A DNA stretch of 64,000 bases from WHSW01 sp963851045 (GCA_963851045.1 CAWKNC010000002.1:1116001-1180000); one strand, 5' to 3'; positions 1 through 10,875 are shown, numbered from the stretch's first letter. A program made the numbers and translations. Notes: generated by a model from the letters alone, not told the origin.

Positions 1-485
1 GAGTGAATGGGCTGGTGGACGTTGCCACCCGCCTCGCCAATGAGCTCAGCCGTGCGTTGAGCGGTGCCAGAGGGTGCGTCGACCTTGCGATCGTGGTGAA
101 GCTCGACGATCTCGACCTCGGGCATGTGTCGCGCCGCCTGCGCTGCCAGGGTCATCATGAGCACCGCGCCGATCGCGAAGTTCGGGGCGACGAAGACGTT
201 GGCCTTGCCGGCCTCGGCAACGCCGCGCAGCTCATCAGGGTCATAGCCCGTGGCGCCGACCACGGCATGTACGCCCGCATCGACGCATGCCCGGACGTTC
301 GCCACCACCGTGTCGGGAGTCGAGAACTCGACGACGACGTCGGCCTCATCCAAAACCTCGACGAGCTCGGTGTCCAGCTCCGGGTCAGCCCTGCCCGTGA
401 GCTCCATGTCGTCCGCGCCGCCCACCGCCTCGCAGACAGTCTTCCCCATCCGTCCCTCCGCGCCCGAGACGGCAACCCTGATCAA
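1..485 (-). CDS. dapB: 4-hydroxy-tetrahydrodipicolinate reductase, N-terminal part
   Basis: DapB reduces the dipicolinate precursor with NAD(P)H in lysine and diaminopimelate synthesis. About 161 codons are present; the 3' end lies beyond the left edge. Read from a TTG at 483-485, the protein opens with a Rossmann loop (V-S-G-A-E-G-R-M-G-K, residues 6-15), then G-A-T-G at 77-80, A-P-N-F at 100-103 and the catalytic stretch H-H-D-R-K with D-A-P-S-G-T near 130-141. No ATG or GTG fits the start. The TTG overlaps the TGA of the upstream M16 peptidase gene (shared TTGA), so translation is probably coupled. Family assignment is firm; the start is inferred. Confidence 0.93.
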   Translation of the reverse strand, partial: MIRVAVSGAEGRMGKTVCEAVGGADDMELTGRADPELDTELVEVLDEADVVVEFSTPDTVVANVRACVDAGVHAVVGATGYDPDELRGVAEAGKANVFVAPNFAIGAVLMMTLAAQAARHMPEVEIVELHHDRKVDAPSGTAQRTAELIGEAGGNVHQPIH

Positions 486-1774
486 GCTACAAGCGCCTCG
501 GAGACGGAGCCGGCCGCGGTCGTGAAGCACTCCTCGTCGGGGCCAACGCAGGCGGCGGCAAAACGCGACGGGTCATAGAGCTCGCGGGCCAGTGCGGCAA
601 CCTCGTCCGAGGTGACAGCGTCGACCCGCTCGAGCATCTCATCCAGGGAGAGCACGGGCACGTCGAACAGGACGCCGCGAGCGAGCCGGCCCATCCGGGC
701 GCCGGTTGCCTCGAGCCCGAGCACCATCCGGCCCTTGACGTGCTCCTTCGCGCGGGTGAGCTCGTCGTCGCCGATCCCCGCAGTCTGCACGGAGGCCAGT
801 TCCCGCCCGATGATCTCGCATGCCTCAGCGACGTTGTCTGCGCGGGTCCCGACGTACATGGCGATGAAACCGCGATCCACGTACTCGCTCGTATAGGAGC
901 CCACCGAATAGGCGAGGCCCCTCTTCTCGCGTACCTCGCGGAACAGCCGCGACGAAACCGAGCCGCCGAAGACCGTGTCGAGGATCCCCAGAGCGAAGCG
1001 GCGGTCGTCGCCGCGAGCGATACCCGGGCCCCCGAAACAGATGTGGTACTGCTCGGTCTCCTTCTCGTAAAAGCGAAGGCGAGCCTGCTCGGATGCGCCG
1101 TTGGCGTCCGGTCCGACAGCCGGCCCGGCCCCTGCTCTCGCGAGCAGGCGCTCTGAGAGATCGACGATGTTCGCGTGGTCGACGTGGCCGGCAGCCGCGA
1201 CAACGATGTTGTCGGCGGTGTACCGGGCCCCGTGGTAAACGGCGATGTCCGGCACGGGGACTCCCGCGATCACATCCGCGCGGCCGAGCACGCGACGCCC
1301 GAGCGGGTGGTCACCGTAGATCGCCTCTGCGAGCACGTCGTGTACCCGATCCTGGGGCTCGTCCTCATACATCGCGATCTCCTCGAGCACCACCTGGCGC
1401 TCGGAGTCGATCTCGTCCGGAGGAAGCGACGGTGCCAGCAACATCTCCGCCAGGAGGTCAAACGCATCCTCGGTGTGCTCGTCGAGAAAGCGCGCGTGCA
1501 GGTGCGTCGTCTCCTTGCCGGTGGCAGCGTTCGTTGCCGCCCCCATCCCGTCGAACAGCTCGGAGATCTCAATCGCCGAGTGGCGCTCCGTGCCCTTGAA
1601 CAGCAGGTGCTCGAGAAAATGCGAGACGCCGGCCTGAGCCGGCGTCTCGTCACGAGATCCTGTCTTCACCCAGAGACCGAGGGCGACCGAGCGAACGGAT
1701 GGAACCGCCTCGGTCGCGACCCGGATGCCCGAGTCGAGCGTGGTGAGCTCTACGCCCTCTGGGAGATCGGCCAT
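482..1774 (-). CDS. M16 family zinc metallopeptidase
   Basis: A 430-residue peptidase of the insulinase / processing-protease-like family. The inverted zinc motif H-x-x-E-H is present at residues 52-56 (H-F-L-E-H), with the downstream E-E pair at 131-132 that supplies the third ligand. The second half (from about residue 230) is the inactive-like M16 domain with a R-G-L-A-Y-S-V motif. Length matches single-chain bacterial M16B proteins. It lies 2 bases after pnp and overlaps dapB, the usual pnp-M16-dapB order in Actinomycetota. There is no signal peptide, so it is probably cytoplasmic; its natural substrate cannot be told from sequence. Confidence 0.93.
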   Translation of the reverse strand: MADLPEGVELTTLDSGIRVATEAVPSVRSVALGLWVKTGSRDETPAQAGVSHFLEHLLFKGTERHSAIEISELFDGMGAATNAATGKETTHLHARFLDEHTEDAFDLLAEMLLAPSLPPDEIDSERQVVLEEIAMYEDEPQDRVHDVLAEAIYGDHPLGRRVLGRADVIAGVPVPDIAVYHGARYTADNIVVAAAGHVDHANIVDLSERLLARAGAGPAVGPDANGASEQARLRFYEKETEQYHICFGGPGIARGDDRRFALGILDTVFGGSVSSRLFREVREKRGLAYSVGSYTSEYVDRGFIAMYVGTRADNVAEACEIIGRELASVQTAGIGDDELTRAKEHVKGRMVLGLEATGARMGRLARGVLFDVPVLSLDEMLERVDAVTSDEVAALARELYDPSRFAAACVGPDEECFTTAAGSVSEALVA

Positions 1775-1776
1775 GC

Positions 1777-4053
<2,277 letters not shown>

Positions 4054-4142
4054 GTATTCGGGTTTCCTTTCGACGGCCCGGTTGGCCGCCCACGTTCAGA
4101 ACTTCTCGTTCTCTAACGCCGCCGATGTTACAAGTCGGGTCC

Positions 4143-4544
4143 TCAGTCAGCGCGAAAGACGGCGGGCGTGCTCGTGACGCCCGCGCGAATGCCGCTCTCG
4201 AAGTCAGCGCGTACGCGGGCGGCGACACCCTCGGAGCGCCTGTCGCGCTCGAAACGCCCGAGGTCGAGCCCCCTTTCCTTGGCGCGCTCCCAAAGATGCG
4301 GGTCATCCTGATGGCCGAGATCGGCATAGATCGAGTCGATGAACCACCAGAACGCGTCTGGATCCTGAAGCGACGCGGCCTCCGTGGCCGCGTGGAGCGC
4401 CGGCGACCTCGGGCGGCGCGATGCGACCGGGAAGTGGCGCACGCACAGTCGCGCAGGGCGTGCCGTGAGATCGGGCCAGTCGGCCGCGCAGACCGCACAG
4501 CCCAGGTCGAGGTACACGATCAGGTCAGGCCCACAACCGCGCAC
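4143..4544 (-). CDS. DsbA-like thioredoxin-fold protein
   Basis: A 133-residue thioredoxin-fold protein of the DsbA/thioredoxin_4 type. It shows a C-A-V-C active motif near residues 16-19 (after Y-L-D-L-G), a helical insert and a cis-proline region V-T-S-T-P near the end. There is no signal peptide, so it is probably cytoplasmic. The family's N-terminal block (D-H-V-R-G) begins upstream of the GTG at 4542-4544, and open frame continues to a CTG at 4593-4595 that overlaps the peroxiredoxin stop. The real start may therefore lie upstream. It follows a peroxiredoxin gene, which suggests a redox pair; partner and substrate are unknown. Confidence 0.75.
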   Translation of the reverse strand: MRGCGPDLIVYLDLGCAVCAADWPDLTARPARLCVRHFPVASRRPRSPALHAATEAASLQDPDAFWWFIDSIYADLGHQDDPHLWERAKERGLDLGRFERDRRSEGVAARVRADFESGIRAGVTSTPAVFRAD

Positions 4545-4587
4545 ATGATCGCCGTCGCCGATTGGCGGGACCGCGGCGCTGGTGAGA

Positions 4588-5049
4588 TCAGTCAGCGGCC
4601 TGCTGGAGCGCGTCGAAGATGAGGTTCGGACCGGGGATCGAGAGCGGTGTCGGCTCGGCGTGGGCCCAGCGAACGATCCCGTCCTCGTCGATCAGCACCA
4701 GCGAGCGGTTGTTATGACCACGCTCCTCGATGTAGGCCCCGTAGGCACGAGCGACCTCACCCTTCGGGTGAAAGTCAGCGAGCAGCGTCATCTCGGTGCC
4801 CAGCTTCTCGCGAAACGCCGCGTGGGCATTCGTCTGATCGACGCTGATGCCGAGGATCGTCACGCCCCGCTCAGTGAGCTCCGGCATGACCTCCTGATAG
4901 ATCGAGAACTGGTCGGAACAGACCGAGCTGAAGTCCATGGGATAGAAGGCGAGGACGACCTTTTGACCGCGAAAGTCGGAGAGGCTGACCTCATTCTCGG
5001 CCTGGTCGAGCAGCGTGAAGTCAGGCGCCTGTGAGCCGACTTCGATCAT
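4588..5049 (-). CDS. Peroxiredoxin (AhpC/TSA family, AhpE/BCP-like)
   Basis: A 153-residue thiol peroxidase that reduces hydroperoxides in the cytoplasm. The peroxidatic cysteine is C44 in P-M-D-F-S-S-V-C, the P-x-x-x-(T/S)-x-x-C signature, and the family arginine is in N-N-R-S-L near residue 116. No second conserved cysteine is seen, so it looks like a 1-Cys enzyme needing an external thiol; the DsbA-like product just downstream is a candidate reductant (inference). The gene lies 14 bases after rpsO, inside the otherwise conserved rpsO-pnp pair. Confidence 0.92.
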   Translation of the reverse strand: MIEVGSQAPDFTLLDQAENEVSLSDFRGQKVVLAFYPMDFSSVCSDQFSIYQEVMPELTERGVTILGISVDQTNAHAAFREKLGTEMTLLADFHPKGEVARAYGAYIEERGHNNRSLVLIDEDGIVRWAHAEPTPLSIPGPNLIFDALQQAAD

Positions 5050-5063
5050 TTCGAGGTGTCCGC

Positions 5064-5333
5064 CTAGCGGCGGAGGCCGAGCTCGGCGACGAGACCGCGG
5101 TAGCGCTCAAGGTCAGAGCGCTCCAGGTAACGCAGCAGGCGGCGGCGCTTGCCCACCAGCATGAGCAGGCCCCGGCGAGAGTGATGGTCCTTGGTGTGGG
5201 TGCGCAGGTGCTCGGTGAGCTCGTTGATGCGCTCCGTGAGCAGCGCGACCTGGACCTCGGCTGAGCCGGTGTCACCGTCGGAGCGGCCGTACTTGCCGAT
5301 CAGCTCCTGTTTCTTGTCTGCTGTGAGACCCAT
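5064..5333 (-). CDS. rpsO: 30S ribosomal protein S15
   Basis: The complete 89-residue S15, a primary 16S rRNA binder in 30S assembly. It matches the family along its length: K-K-Q-E-L-I near the start, T-G-S-A-E-V-Q-V-A near 22-30, the D-H-H-S-R-R-G-L motif near 48-55 and the R-R-R-L-L-R-Y-L end region. It follows ribF by 21 bases, the usual order truB-ribF-rpsO-pnp, although here two redox genes separate it from pnp. Confidence 0.98.
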   Translation of the reverse strand: MGLTADKKQELIGKYGRSDGDTGSAEVQVALLTERINELTEHLRTHTKDHHSRRGLLMLVGKRRRLLRYLERSDLERYRGLVAELGLRR

Positions 5334-5354
5334 CTCGTAAAAAGACCGCGCCCG

Positions 5355-6248
5355 TCAGGGCTGCGGCGCAGAGAAATTAGCACAGAGCCTTCTGGCCTCT
5401 TCGACGTCTCGCTGCATCTGCGCCACCAGGTCGTCCACGCCGTCGAAGCGCTTCTCGCCGCGCAATCGGGCGATGAAAGCGATCCTCAGGGTCCTGCCGT
5501 ACAGATCTGCATCGTGGTCGATGAGGTAGGACTCGATCAGAACGCCACGACCGGTCTCGAAGGTGGGCCGCACCCCGACGTTGACCGCGGCCGGGATCCC
5601 GTCCGCGAAGGCCGCGTAGACGCCGTGCCCGGGATAGACGAAGTCCTCGGATGGGACGATGTTGGCGGTCGGAAACCCCAGCGTGCGGCCACGCTTATCG
5701 CCCTCGACCACCAGGCCCTCGAGCAAAAACGGCGCTCCAAGACAGCGCATTGCGCCCTCGACGTCACCCGCCGCCACGAGGGCTCGGATCCGCGTCGACG
5801 AGACGGTCTCGCCGTCGACCTCGATCAGAGGCGCCACGGTCGTCTCGAACTCGGTGTGGGACCGAAGCAGATCGGGATCCCCCTTTGCCCTCTTGCCGAA
5901 GCGGAAGTTCTCGCCGACCGCAACGCTCTTTGCGTCGAGTGTCTCGATCAGGATCCGCGAGCAGAACTCATCCGCCTCGATGCTCGAAAACTCCCTGTTG
6001 AACGGAATCACGACGAGCTCGGAGACGCCGAGCCCCTCGATCACGTCCCGCTTGATCTCGAACGGCATGATCAGCTTTGGCGCCGCCTCCGGATGGATGA
6101 CGCTGAGCGGATGCGGTTCGAAGGTGAGGACCGTGTCGGCACCCCGGATCACCTTGCGATGACCCACGTGCACCCCGTCAAACGTTCCGATCGCGACCCT
6201 GCGCGGGCGGCTGGTTGCTTCGGGTAGCGGCGTGACCTCGATGCTCAC
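5355..6248 (-). CDS. ribF: Bifunctional riboflavin kinase / FAD synthetase
   Basis: RibF converts riboflavin to FMN and then FAD. From the GTG at 6246-6248 it is 297 residues. The FAD synthetase half starts G-T-F-D-G-V-H-V-G-H, continues with F-E-P-H-P and ends with S-S-T-R-I; the riboflavin kinase half has G-R-T-L-G-F-P-T-A-N and a central N-V-G-V-R-P-T-F. The stretch between G-H-R and F-E-P is about 11 residues, roughly ten fewer than in E. coli RibF. Open frame extends upstream into truB, but that part has no homology. The GTG lies 11 bases after the truB stop. Confidence 0.95.
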   Translation of the reverse strand: MSIEVTPLPEATSRPRRVAIGTFDGVHVGHRKVIRGADTVLTFEPHPLSVIHPEAAPKLIMPFEIKRDVIEGLGVSELVVIPFNREFSSIEADEFCSRILIETLDAKSVAVGENFRFGKRAKGDPDLLRSHTEFETTVAPLIEVDGETVSSTRIRALVAAGDVEGAMRCLGAPFLLEGLVVEGDKRGRTLGFPTANIVPSEDFVYPGHGVYAAFADGIPAAVNVGVRPTFETGRGVLIESYLIDHDADLYGRTLRIAFIARLRGEKRFDGVDDLVAQMQRDVEEARRLCANFSAPQP

Positions 6249-6259
6249 GCGCGCGAACG

Positions 6260-6913
6260 CTACAGGCGGCCGAGTGCAGCGGCGAGCGGGATGGGTGTCA
6301 ACTCGTCCGCCTCGTCCACACTGAACTGGCCGATGGCGGTCCGCCTCAGCGATGTGCAATAGGCATCGCCGAGGTCCGCGATCAGGCTGCGCACATAGGT
6401 GCCCGAGGAGCATTCGATCTCGAACTCGGCCTCATCACCCATGCGCTCGAGCAATTCGAAACGGTGCACCTCGACGATCCTCTCGGGCATCTCGAACGTT
6501 TCGCCCCTGCGGGCGCGCTTGTAGGCACGCTCGCCGGCGACCTTAATTGCGGAGTAGGTCGGGGGGCGCTGGCGAATCTGCCCAGTTGGCAGGTCGAGCT
6601 CGCCCGGGAGGTTTCCCGTTTCGGTGATCTCACCCTCGGGATCACCTGTCGTTGAGACCGCCCCGAAACGCGCTCGTGTGCGGTAGGTCTTGCGCAGGCC
6701 CATGAACCGCGCCTGCTCGCGCGTCGCCGGGCGACCGAGCAGGACGATCAGCAGCCCTGTCGCGAACGGGTCGAGCGTCCCGGCGTGACCCGCCTTGGCT
6801 CCGAACGCCCGCTTTGCGCGCGAGACGACGTCGTGGGAGGTGATTCCGGCCGGCTTGTCGGCGAGGACGACGGCGCCCTCCGCACTAATCAAGCTGGGCG
6901 GCAACCTCTTCAC
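6260..6913 (-). CDS. truB: tRNA pseudouridine(55) synthase
   Basis: TruB makes pseudouridine 55 in the T-loop of tRNAs. The catalytic aspartate is D48 in G-H-A-G-T-L-D-P, preceded by D-K-P-A-G-I-T-S-H and followed by K-T-Y-R and G-T-Y-V-R-S-L. At about 210-217 residues it is short because it lacks the C-terminal PUA-type domain of the E. coli enzyme. The start is uncertain: a GTG at 6913 overlaps nrnA by 29 bases, while a TTG at 6890-6892 overlaps the nrnA stop by 8 bases and begins just before S-A-E-G-A-V-V-L. Confidence 0.95.
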   Translation of the reverse strand: MKRLPPSLISAEGAVVLADKPAGITSHDVVSRAKRAFGAKAGHAGTLDPFATGLLIVLLGRPATREQARFMGLRKTYRTRARFGAVSTTGDPEGEITETGNLPGELDLPTGQIRQRPPTYSAIKVAGERAYKRARRGETFEMPERIVEVHRFELLERMGDEAEFEIECSSGTYVRSLIADLGDAYCTSLRRTAIGQFSVDEADELTPIPLAAALGRL

Positions 6914-7883
6914 GGATGAAATCGATGAGTTCCGCGTATGAGCGGTCGCTGCCGAAGCCGGCCGCGCGGCGGTGCCCTCCCCCGCCCTCGCGCCGCGCGA
7001 TCAAAGAGACATCCACGGCGCCATCGTTGGAGCGCATGCTGACCTTGCGCGCTGCGCGACCTCCATCGGTCTTGTCGCGCACGACCGCGGCGACCCGCGC
7101 GCCTTCGAGCGAGCGCAAGAAGTCGATGACCCCCTCGGTGTGGACCTCACCGGCTCCGGTGGCTGCGTAGTCGTCGTTTGAGATGTAGGTGATGGCGATA
7201 CGCCCGTCGTCGAAGCGCTCGATCTTCTCGAGCGCGCGGCCGATGAGCGCGAGCTTCTCGGTCGGAACCCGCTCGTAGAGGCGACGGTAGATGTCGTTGA
7301 CGTTCACGCCGGCCTCGATCAGCTCGGCAGCCATTCTGTGCGAAGCCGGGCGGGTGTTCTCGTACATGAACTTGCCCGTGTCGGTGATCAGCCCGACGTA
7401 GAGCGCGGTCGCGATCTCCTGCGTGATCTCGACCTCGAGGCGATGTGCCAGCTCGAGGACGATCTCTGCCGTGCTGGAGGCCTCGGTGTTCACGAGGTTG
7501 ATCGTGCCGAAACGGGTGTTGTCGTGATGGTGGTCGACGTTGAGGATGTGGGCGCCGTCGCGCTGCAGAAAGTCGACCGGCATCCGGTCGATATTCCCGC
7601 AGTCGAGGAAGACCAGGGTGCGATCGACGACGTCGGCGGGTGGCTCGTGAAAGACGTCGGTGAGCGGCAGGAAGCGATACTCGACGGGGAGAGGGAACTC
7701 CTTCGCATCGAGAAACATCACGGAGTCCTTGCCGAGCTGCCCGAGAATGTGGTGCATCGCCAGGAGCGAGCCCAGGGCGTCGCCGTCGGGACCTTCGTGG
7801 GTGGTGAGCAAGAAGCGCTCGCCGCTTCGCAGAGCGTCCACGGTCGCGTCAAGCTCCGAGGTCAACGTCGCCTGCTCACTCAT
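6885..7883 (-). CDS. nrnA: DHH/DHHA1 phosphoesterase, NrnA-type nanoRNase / pAp phosphatase
   Basis: A 332-residue DHH-family phosphoesterase that in related bacteria degrades 2-5 nt RNAs and 3'-phosphoadenosine 5'-phosphate. Metal-binding motifs are H-E-G-P-D-G-D (29-35), L-D-C-G near 94-97, V-D-H-H-H (116-120) and the D-T-G-K-F region; the DHHA1 domain ends with G-G-G-G-H-R-R-A-A-G near 305. It sits between rbfA (8-base overlap) and truB, the standard place in the nusA-infB operon. Substrate preference cannot be settled from sequence. Confidence 0.94.
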   Translation of the reverse strand: MSEQATLTSELDATVDALRSGERFLLTTHEGPDGDALGSLLAMHHILGQLGKDSVMFLDAKEFPLPVEYRFLPLTDVFHEPPADVVDRTLVFLDCGNIDRMPVDFLQRDGAHILNVDHHHDNTRFGTINLVNTEASSTAEIVLELAHRLEVEITQEIATALYVGLITDTGKFMYENTRPASHRMAAELIEAGVNVNDIYRRLYERVPTEKLALIGRALEKIERFDDGRIAITYISNDDYAATGAGEVHTEGVIDFLRSLEGARVAAVVRDKTDGGRAARKVSMRSNDGAVDVSLIARREGGGGHRRAAGFGSDRSYAELIDFIREEVAAQLD

Positions 7884-8232
7884 CCCGCTCGCCCTCCCCC
7901 TCCTCGAGCAGCTGCGTCAGCCGCACTCCGCGCTCGAGACTTTCGTCATAGAAGAACTTGAGGGTAGGCGTGTGCTTGATCCGTACCTCGCGTGCGATCG
8001 CGGACTGAAGCTTTCCGTGCGACGACGCCAGGGCAGCGAGGGTGTCCTCACGGGCTTCATCATCGCCGAGGACGCTGACGTAGACACGGGCTGATCTCAA
8101 ATCGGGGCTGGTGGTCACGGATGTCACGGTCACAAATCCGATGCGCGGATCCTCGAGGTCGGTGGCGATCGCGGATCCGATCACCTTTCGCATGACCTCG
8201 TCGATCCGCCGCATACGGTCGCCTCCAGCCAT
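7876..8232 (-). CDS. rbfA: Ribosome-binding factor A
   Basis: RbfA binds immature 30S subunits and helps mature the 16S 5' end. The 118-residue protein has the family pattern: R-M-R-R-I-D-E near the start, D-P-R-I-G-F-V-T-V-T (28-37), a central A-R-V-Y-V-S-V and the A-L-A-S-S-H-G-K-L / R-V-R-I-K-H-T-P segment with P-x-L-x-F near 90. The C-terminal tail is acidic. It is 33 bases downstream of the DUF503 gene and overlaps nrnA. Confidence 0.97.
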   Translation of the reverse strand: MAGGDRMRRIDEVMRKVIGSAIATDLEDPRIGFVTVTSVTTSPDLRSARVYVSVLGDDEAREDTLAALASSHGKLQSAIAREVRIKHTPTLKFFYDESLERGVRLTQLLEEGEGERDE

Positions 8233-8265
8233 ACCTGGCCAAGTTAACAGGGGAGCTCACCGCCT

Positions 8266-8574
8266 CTATCCGGTCAGGTCGGCGAGCGTCACCAGGTTGC
8301 GCTCGAAGCGGCAGCCGTCCGGACACCGCGCCTCGATGAACCGCTCGAGCTCATGGGCGCGCTCGCGAACTTCCGCGCCACCCACCAGCGCGCAGACCAG
8401 GGTCGCCCGTCGTCGGTCGTCCTGGGCGTCGGTTTCGGCAATCGCCGCGACGAAGCGCTGGCGGATCTGCGCCTTCAACGACGAGACCACCTTGCGCTTG
8501 TCCTTGAGGCTCGTCGAATGCCGCAGGTCCAGGTGGATCTCGGTGACGGAGACGTATGTCGTCGGCGCGCCGAT
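8266..8574 (-). CDS. DUF503 (YlxP-like) protein, start codon not resolved
   Basis: A short protein of the DUF503/YlxP family, found between infB and rbfA in many genomes. Homology begins with Y-V-S-V-T-E-I-H-L near 8550 and includes S-L-K-D-K-R-K and S-S-L-K-A-Q-I. The first usual start in frame is a GTG at 8488-8490, which would delete the conserved first strand. Upstream of the homologous block the frame offers only an ATC (8572-8574) or near-cognate codons, then a TAA at 8584-8586, then an ATG at 8614-8616. The coordinates given are the conserved open stretch. The gene may use an unusual start, or the sequence may hold an error. Molecular function of the family is unknown. Confidence 0.72.
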   Translation of the reverse strand: MGAPTTYVSVTEIHLDLRHSTSLKDKRKVVSSLKAQIRQRFVAAIAETDAQDDRRRATLVCALVGGAEVRERAHELERFIEARCPDGCRFERNLVTLADLTG

Positions 8575-8622
8575 GCGCTGAGGTTAGGCGCGCAGCCCGC
8601 GAGCGCCGGGTGGCATTTCGCG

Positions 8623-10875
8623 TTACTCGAGGGTCTTTTGGACCTGACGGGTCTCGAACGCCTCGAGCATGTCACCGACCTTGACGTCCTGGAAGCCCTC
8701 GAGGACGACACCGCACTCGAGGCCGGCCTCGACCTCGCGGACGTCGTCCTTGAAGCGCCGCAGCGAGCCGATGCGCCCCGTCCAAGCGACGGTGCCGTCG
8801 CGCACGAGCCTGACCTCGGCGCCGCGCGTGAGCCGGCCGTCGGTGACGTTGACACCGGCGATCGTGCCGACCCGTGAGGCCTTGAACAGCTCGAGGACCT
8901 CTGCGTTGCCGAGCGTCTCCTCAACCTCGTCGGGGGCGAGCATGCCCTCCATCGCGGCCCGGAGCTCCTCGGTGACCTTGTAGATCACCGAGTAGGTGCG
9001 GATCTCGACGCCCTCCTGCTCGGCGGCGCGGCGCGCGTCGACGAGGGGACGGACGTTGAAGCCGATGACCACCGCGTTGGAGGCGGCGGCAAGCATCACG
9101 TCGGACTCGTTGATCCCGCCAGCAGCGCTGCGGATCACGTTGACGGCGATCTCGTCCTGGGGAAGCTTCGCGATCTCATCCTGGAGCGCCTCGAGCGAAC
9201 CGGAGACATCGGCCTTGAGCAGGATGTTGAGCTCGTTGAGCTCACCCTCCTTGGCCTTCGCGAAGACCTCGTCGAGGGTGAGTCGGCGCGACTGACGGCG
9301 CGCGAGTTGCTCGGTCTTGAGGCGGTGTGCCCGCTCCTCGGCCATCTGGCGTGCCTTGCGATCGTTCTCGACGACCTCGACCCGCTCGCCGGCCTCACAG
9401 ACGCCGTCGAACCCGAGGACCTCGACCGGGTCGCCAGGCCGTGCCTGCTCGAGATGGGCACCCGTGTGGTCCTGCATCGCGCGGACCTTGCCCCACTGAG
9501 GCCCGGCTACGACCGAATCGCCGACGTGCATGGTCCCGCGCTGGACGAGCACGGTTGCCACGGGTCCGCGGCCGGGGTCGAGGTGTGACTCGATCACCGA
9601 GCCGGAGGCCGGCGCGTCGGGATTCGCCTTGAGTTCCTCGACCTCAGCGAGCAGAAGGATGCTCTCCAGCAGATCGTCGAGGTTCTCGTGCGTCTTGGCG
9701 GAGACATTGACGAAGATCGTGTCGCCACCCCAGTCCTCCGGATTGAGTCCCTGGCTGGCGAGCTCGCCCTTCACCTTGTCGGGGTTGGCTGCGTCGAGAT
9801 CGATCTTGTTGACGGCGACGAGCATCGGCACATCGGCGGCTTTCGCGTGATCGATCGCTTCGATCGTCTGCGGCATGACCCCGTCGTCGGCGGCAACGAC
9901 GATGACAACGATGTCGGTGACATCGGCGCCGCGCGCGCGCATCGCCGTGAAGGCGGCGTGGCCAGGCGTGTCAATGAAGCTGATCGTCTTCTCGTTGCTG
10001 TGCACCTGGTAGGCGCCGATGTGCTGGGTGATCCCTCCGGCCTCACCGGCGACCACCTCGGTCTCGCGGATCGCATCCAAAAGCGACGTCTTGCCGTGGT
10101 CGACATGACCCATGATCGTGACCACAGGCGGGCGGTCGACAAGCTCGTCATCAGAGTCGTCGAAGACGGGTGCCTCGGCGACCTCCTCCGCAGCACTCAC
10201 CATCTCGACCTTGCGGTCGAGCGCGTCTGCCAGGACCTCGACGGTCTCGTCGGAAAGGGTTTGGGTGAGCGTCGCCATCTCGCCGAGGCTCATCAGCTGC
10301 TTGATGACGTCGGCGCTACCCACGCCGAAGATCTCCGCGACCTCGCGTACGGTGGCTCCCGAGGGCACCTTCAGCGGGGGCTGCTCGACCTCGACGTGCG
10401 GCCCGAGGGGCGGCTCTTCGAGCAGCGGTCGGCGCCTACGCCCGCCGCGGCGGCGAGGAGGACGGCGAGGCGGCGCGTTCGACATCTGATCGCGACGGGC
10501 GGCCTGGGAATCGATCACGACACGGCGGCGCTTCTTCTGAGCGGCTCCACCAGCTGCGCCATCGCCTCCGGCGGCGGGCTGAGCGGGCTTTGCCGGCTGC
10601 TCGGCTGATGCGGCAGGCTTCGGCGCCGCAGCGGGCGCGGCGGCCGGAGGGTCTGGCGCAATGGCCTGGGGGTGGTTGGGGATCGGCCGCGCCGGCGCGG
10701 GGGCGGCTGGGGCCGCGCCACCGTTGGCGGCGTCGAGCGCCTTCAGCGCCACGTCCTCTTCAACGCTGGACGCGGCGGCCTTCGCCTCCACGCCTGCAGC
10801 GTTGAGCGCGGCGAGAACTTCCTTGCTCGTCAGCCCTCGCGCCTTGGCGATCTCATGAACTCGTTTGCGTGCCAA
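8623..10875 (-). CDS. infB: Translation initiation factor IF-2
   Basis: IF-2 is the GTPase that brings fMet-tRNA to the 30S subunit. The 750-residue protein has an IF2_N helix domain at 1-50, an Ala/Pro-rich linker to about 110, a very basic patch around 115-150 (runs of arginine), a second IF2_N at about 165-215, and the GTPase core: G-H-V-D-H-G-K-T (256-263), G-G-I-T-Q-H, D-T-P-G-H (302-306) and N-K-I-D (356-359), then the beta-barrel domains. It starts with a TTG at 10873-10875, directly after the nusA TAG. No ylxR-like gene lies between nusA and infB. Confidence 0.97.
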   Translation of the reverse strand: MARKRVHEIAKARGLTSKEVLAALNAAGVEAKAAASSVEEDVALKALDAANGGAAPAAPAPARPIPNHPQAIAPDPPAAAPAAAPKPAASAEQPAKPAQPAAGGDGAAGGAAQKKRRRVVIDSQAARRDQMSNAPPRRPPRRRGGRRRRPLLEEPPLGPHVEVEQPPLKVPSGATVREVAEIFGVGSADVIKQLMSLGEMATLTQTLSDETVEVLADALDRKVEMVSAAEEVAEAPVFDDSDDELVDRPPVVTIMGHVDHGKTSLLDAIRETEVVAGEAGGITQHIGAYQVHSNEKTISFIDTPGHAAFTAMRARGADVTDIVVIVVAADDGVMPQTIEAIDHAKAADVPMLVAVNKIDLDAANPDKVKGELASQGLNPEDWGGDTIFVNVSAKTHENLDDLLESILLLAEVEELKANPDAPASGSVIESHLDPGRGPVATVLVQRGTMHVGDSVVAGPQWGKVRAMQDHTGAHLEQARPGDPVEVLGFDGVCEAGERVEVVENDRKARQMAEERAHRLKTEQLARRQSRRLTLDEVFAKAKEGELNELNILLKADVSGSLEALQDEIAKLPQDEIAVNVIRSAAGGINESDVMLAAASNAVVIGFNVRPLVDARRAAEQEGVEIRTYSVIYKVTEELRAAMEGMLAPDEVEETLGNAEVLELFKASRVGTIAGVNVTDGRLTRGAEVRLVRDGTVAWTGRIGSLRRFKDDVREVEAGLECGVVLEGFQDVKVGDMLEAFETRQVQKTLE

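Noticed and set aside
4054..4142. Autoregulatory PNPase/RNase III leader hairpin
   Set aside because: Only a 5-bp AGAAC/GTTCT hairpin is present; too weak to call a regulatory element.
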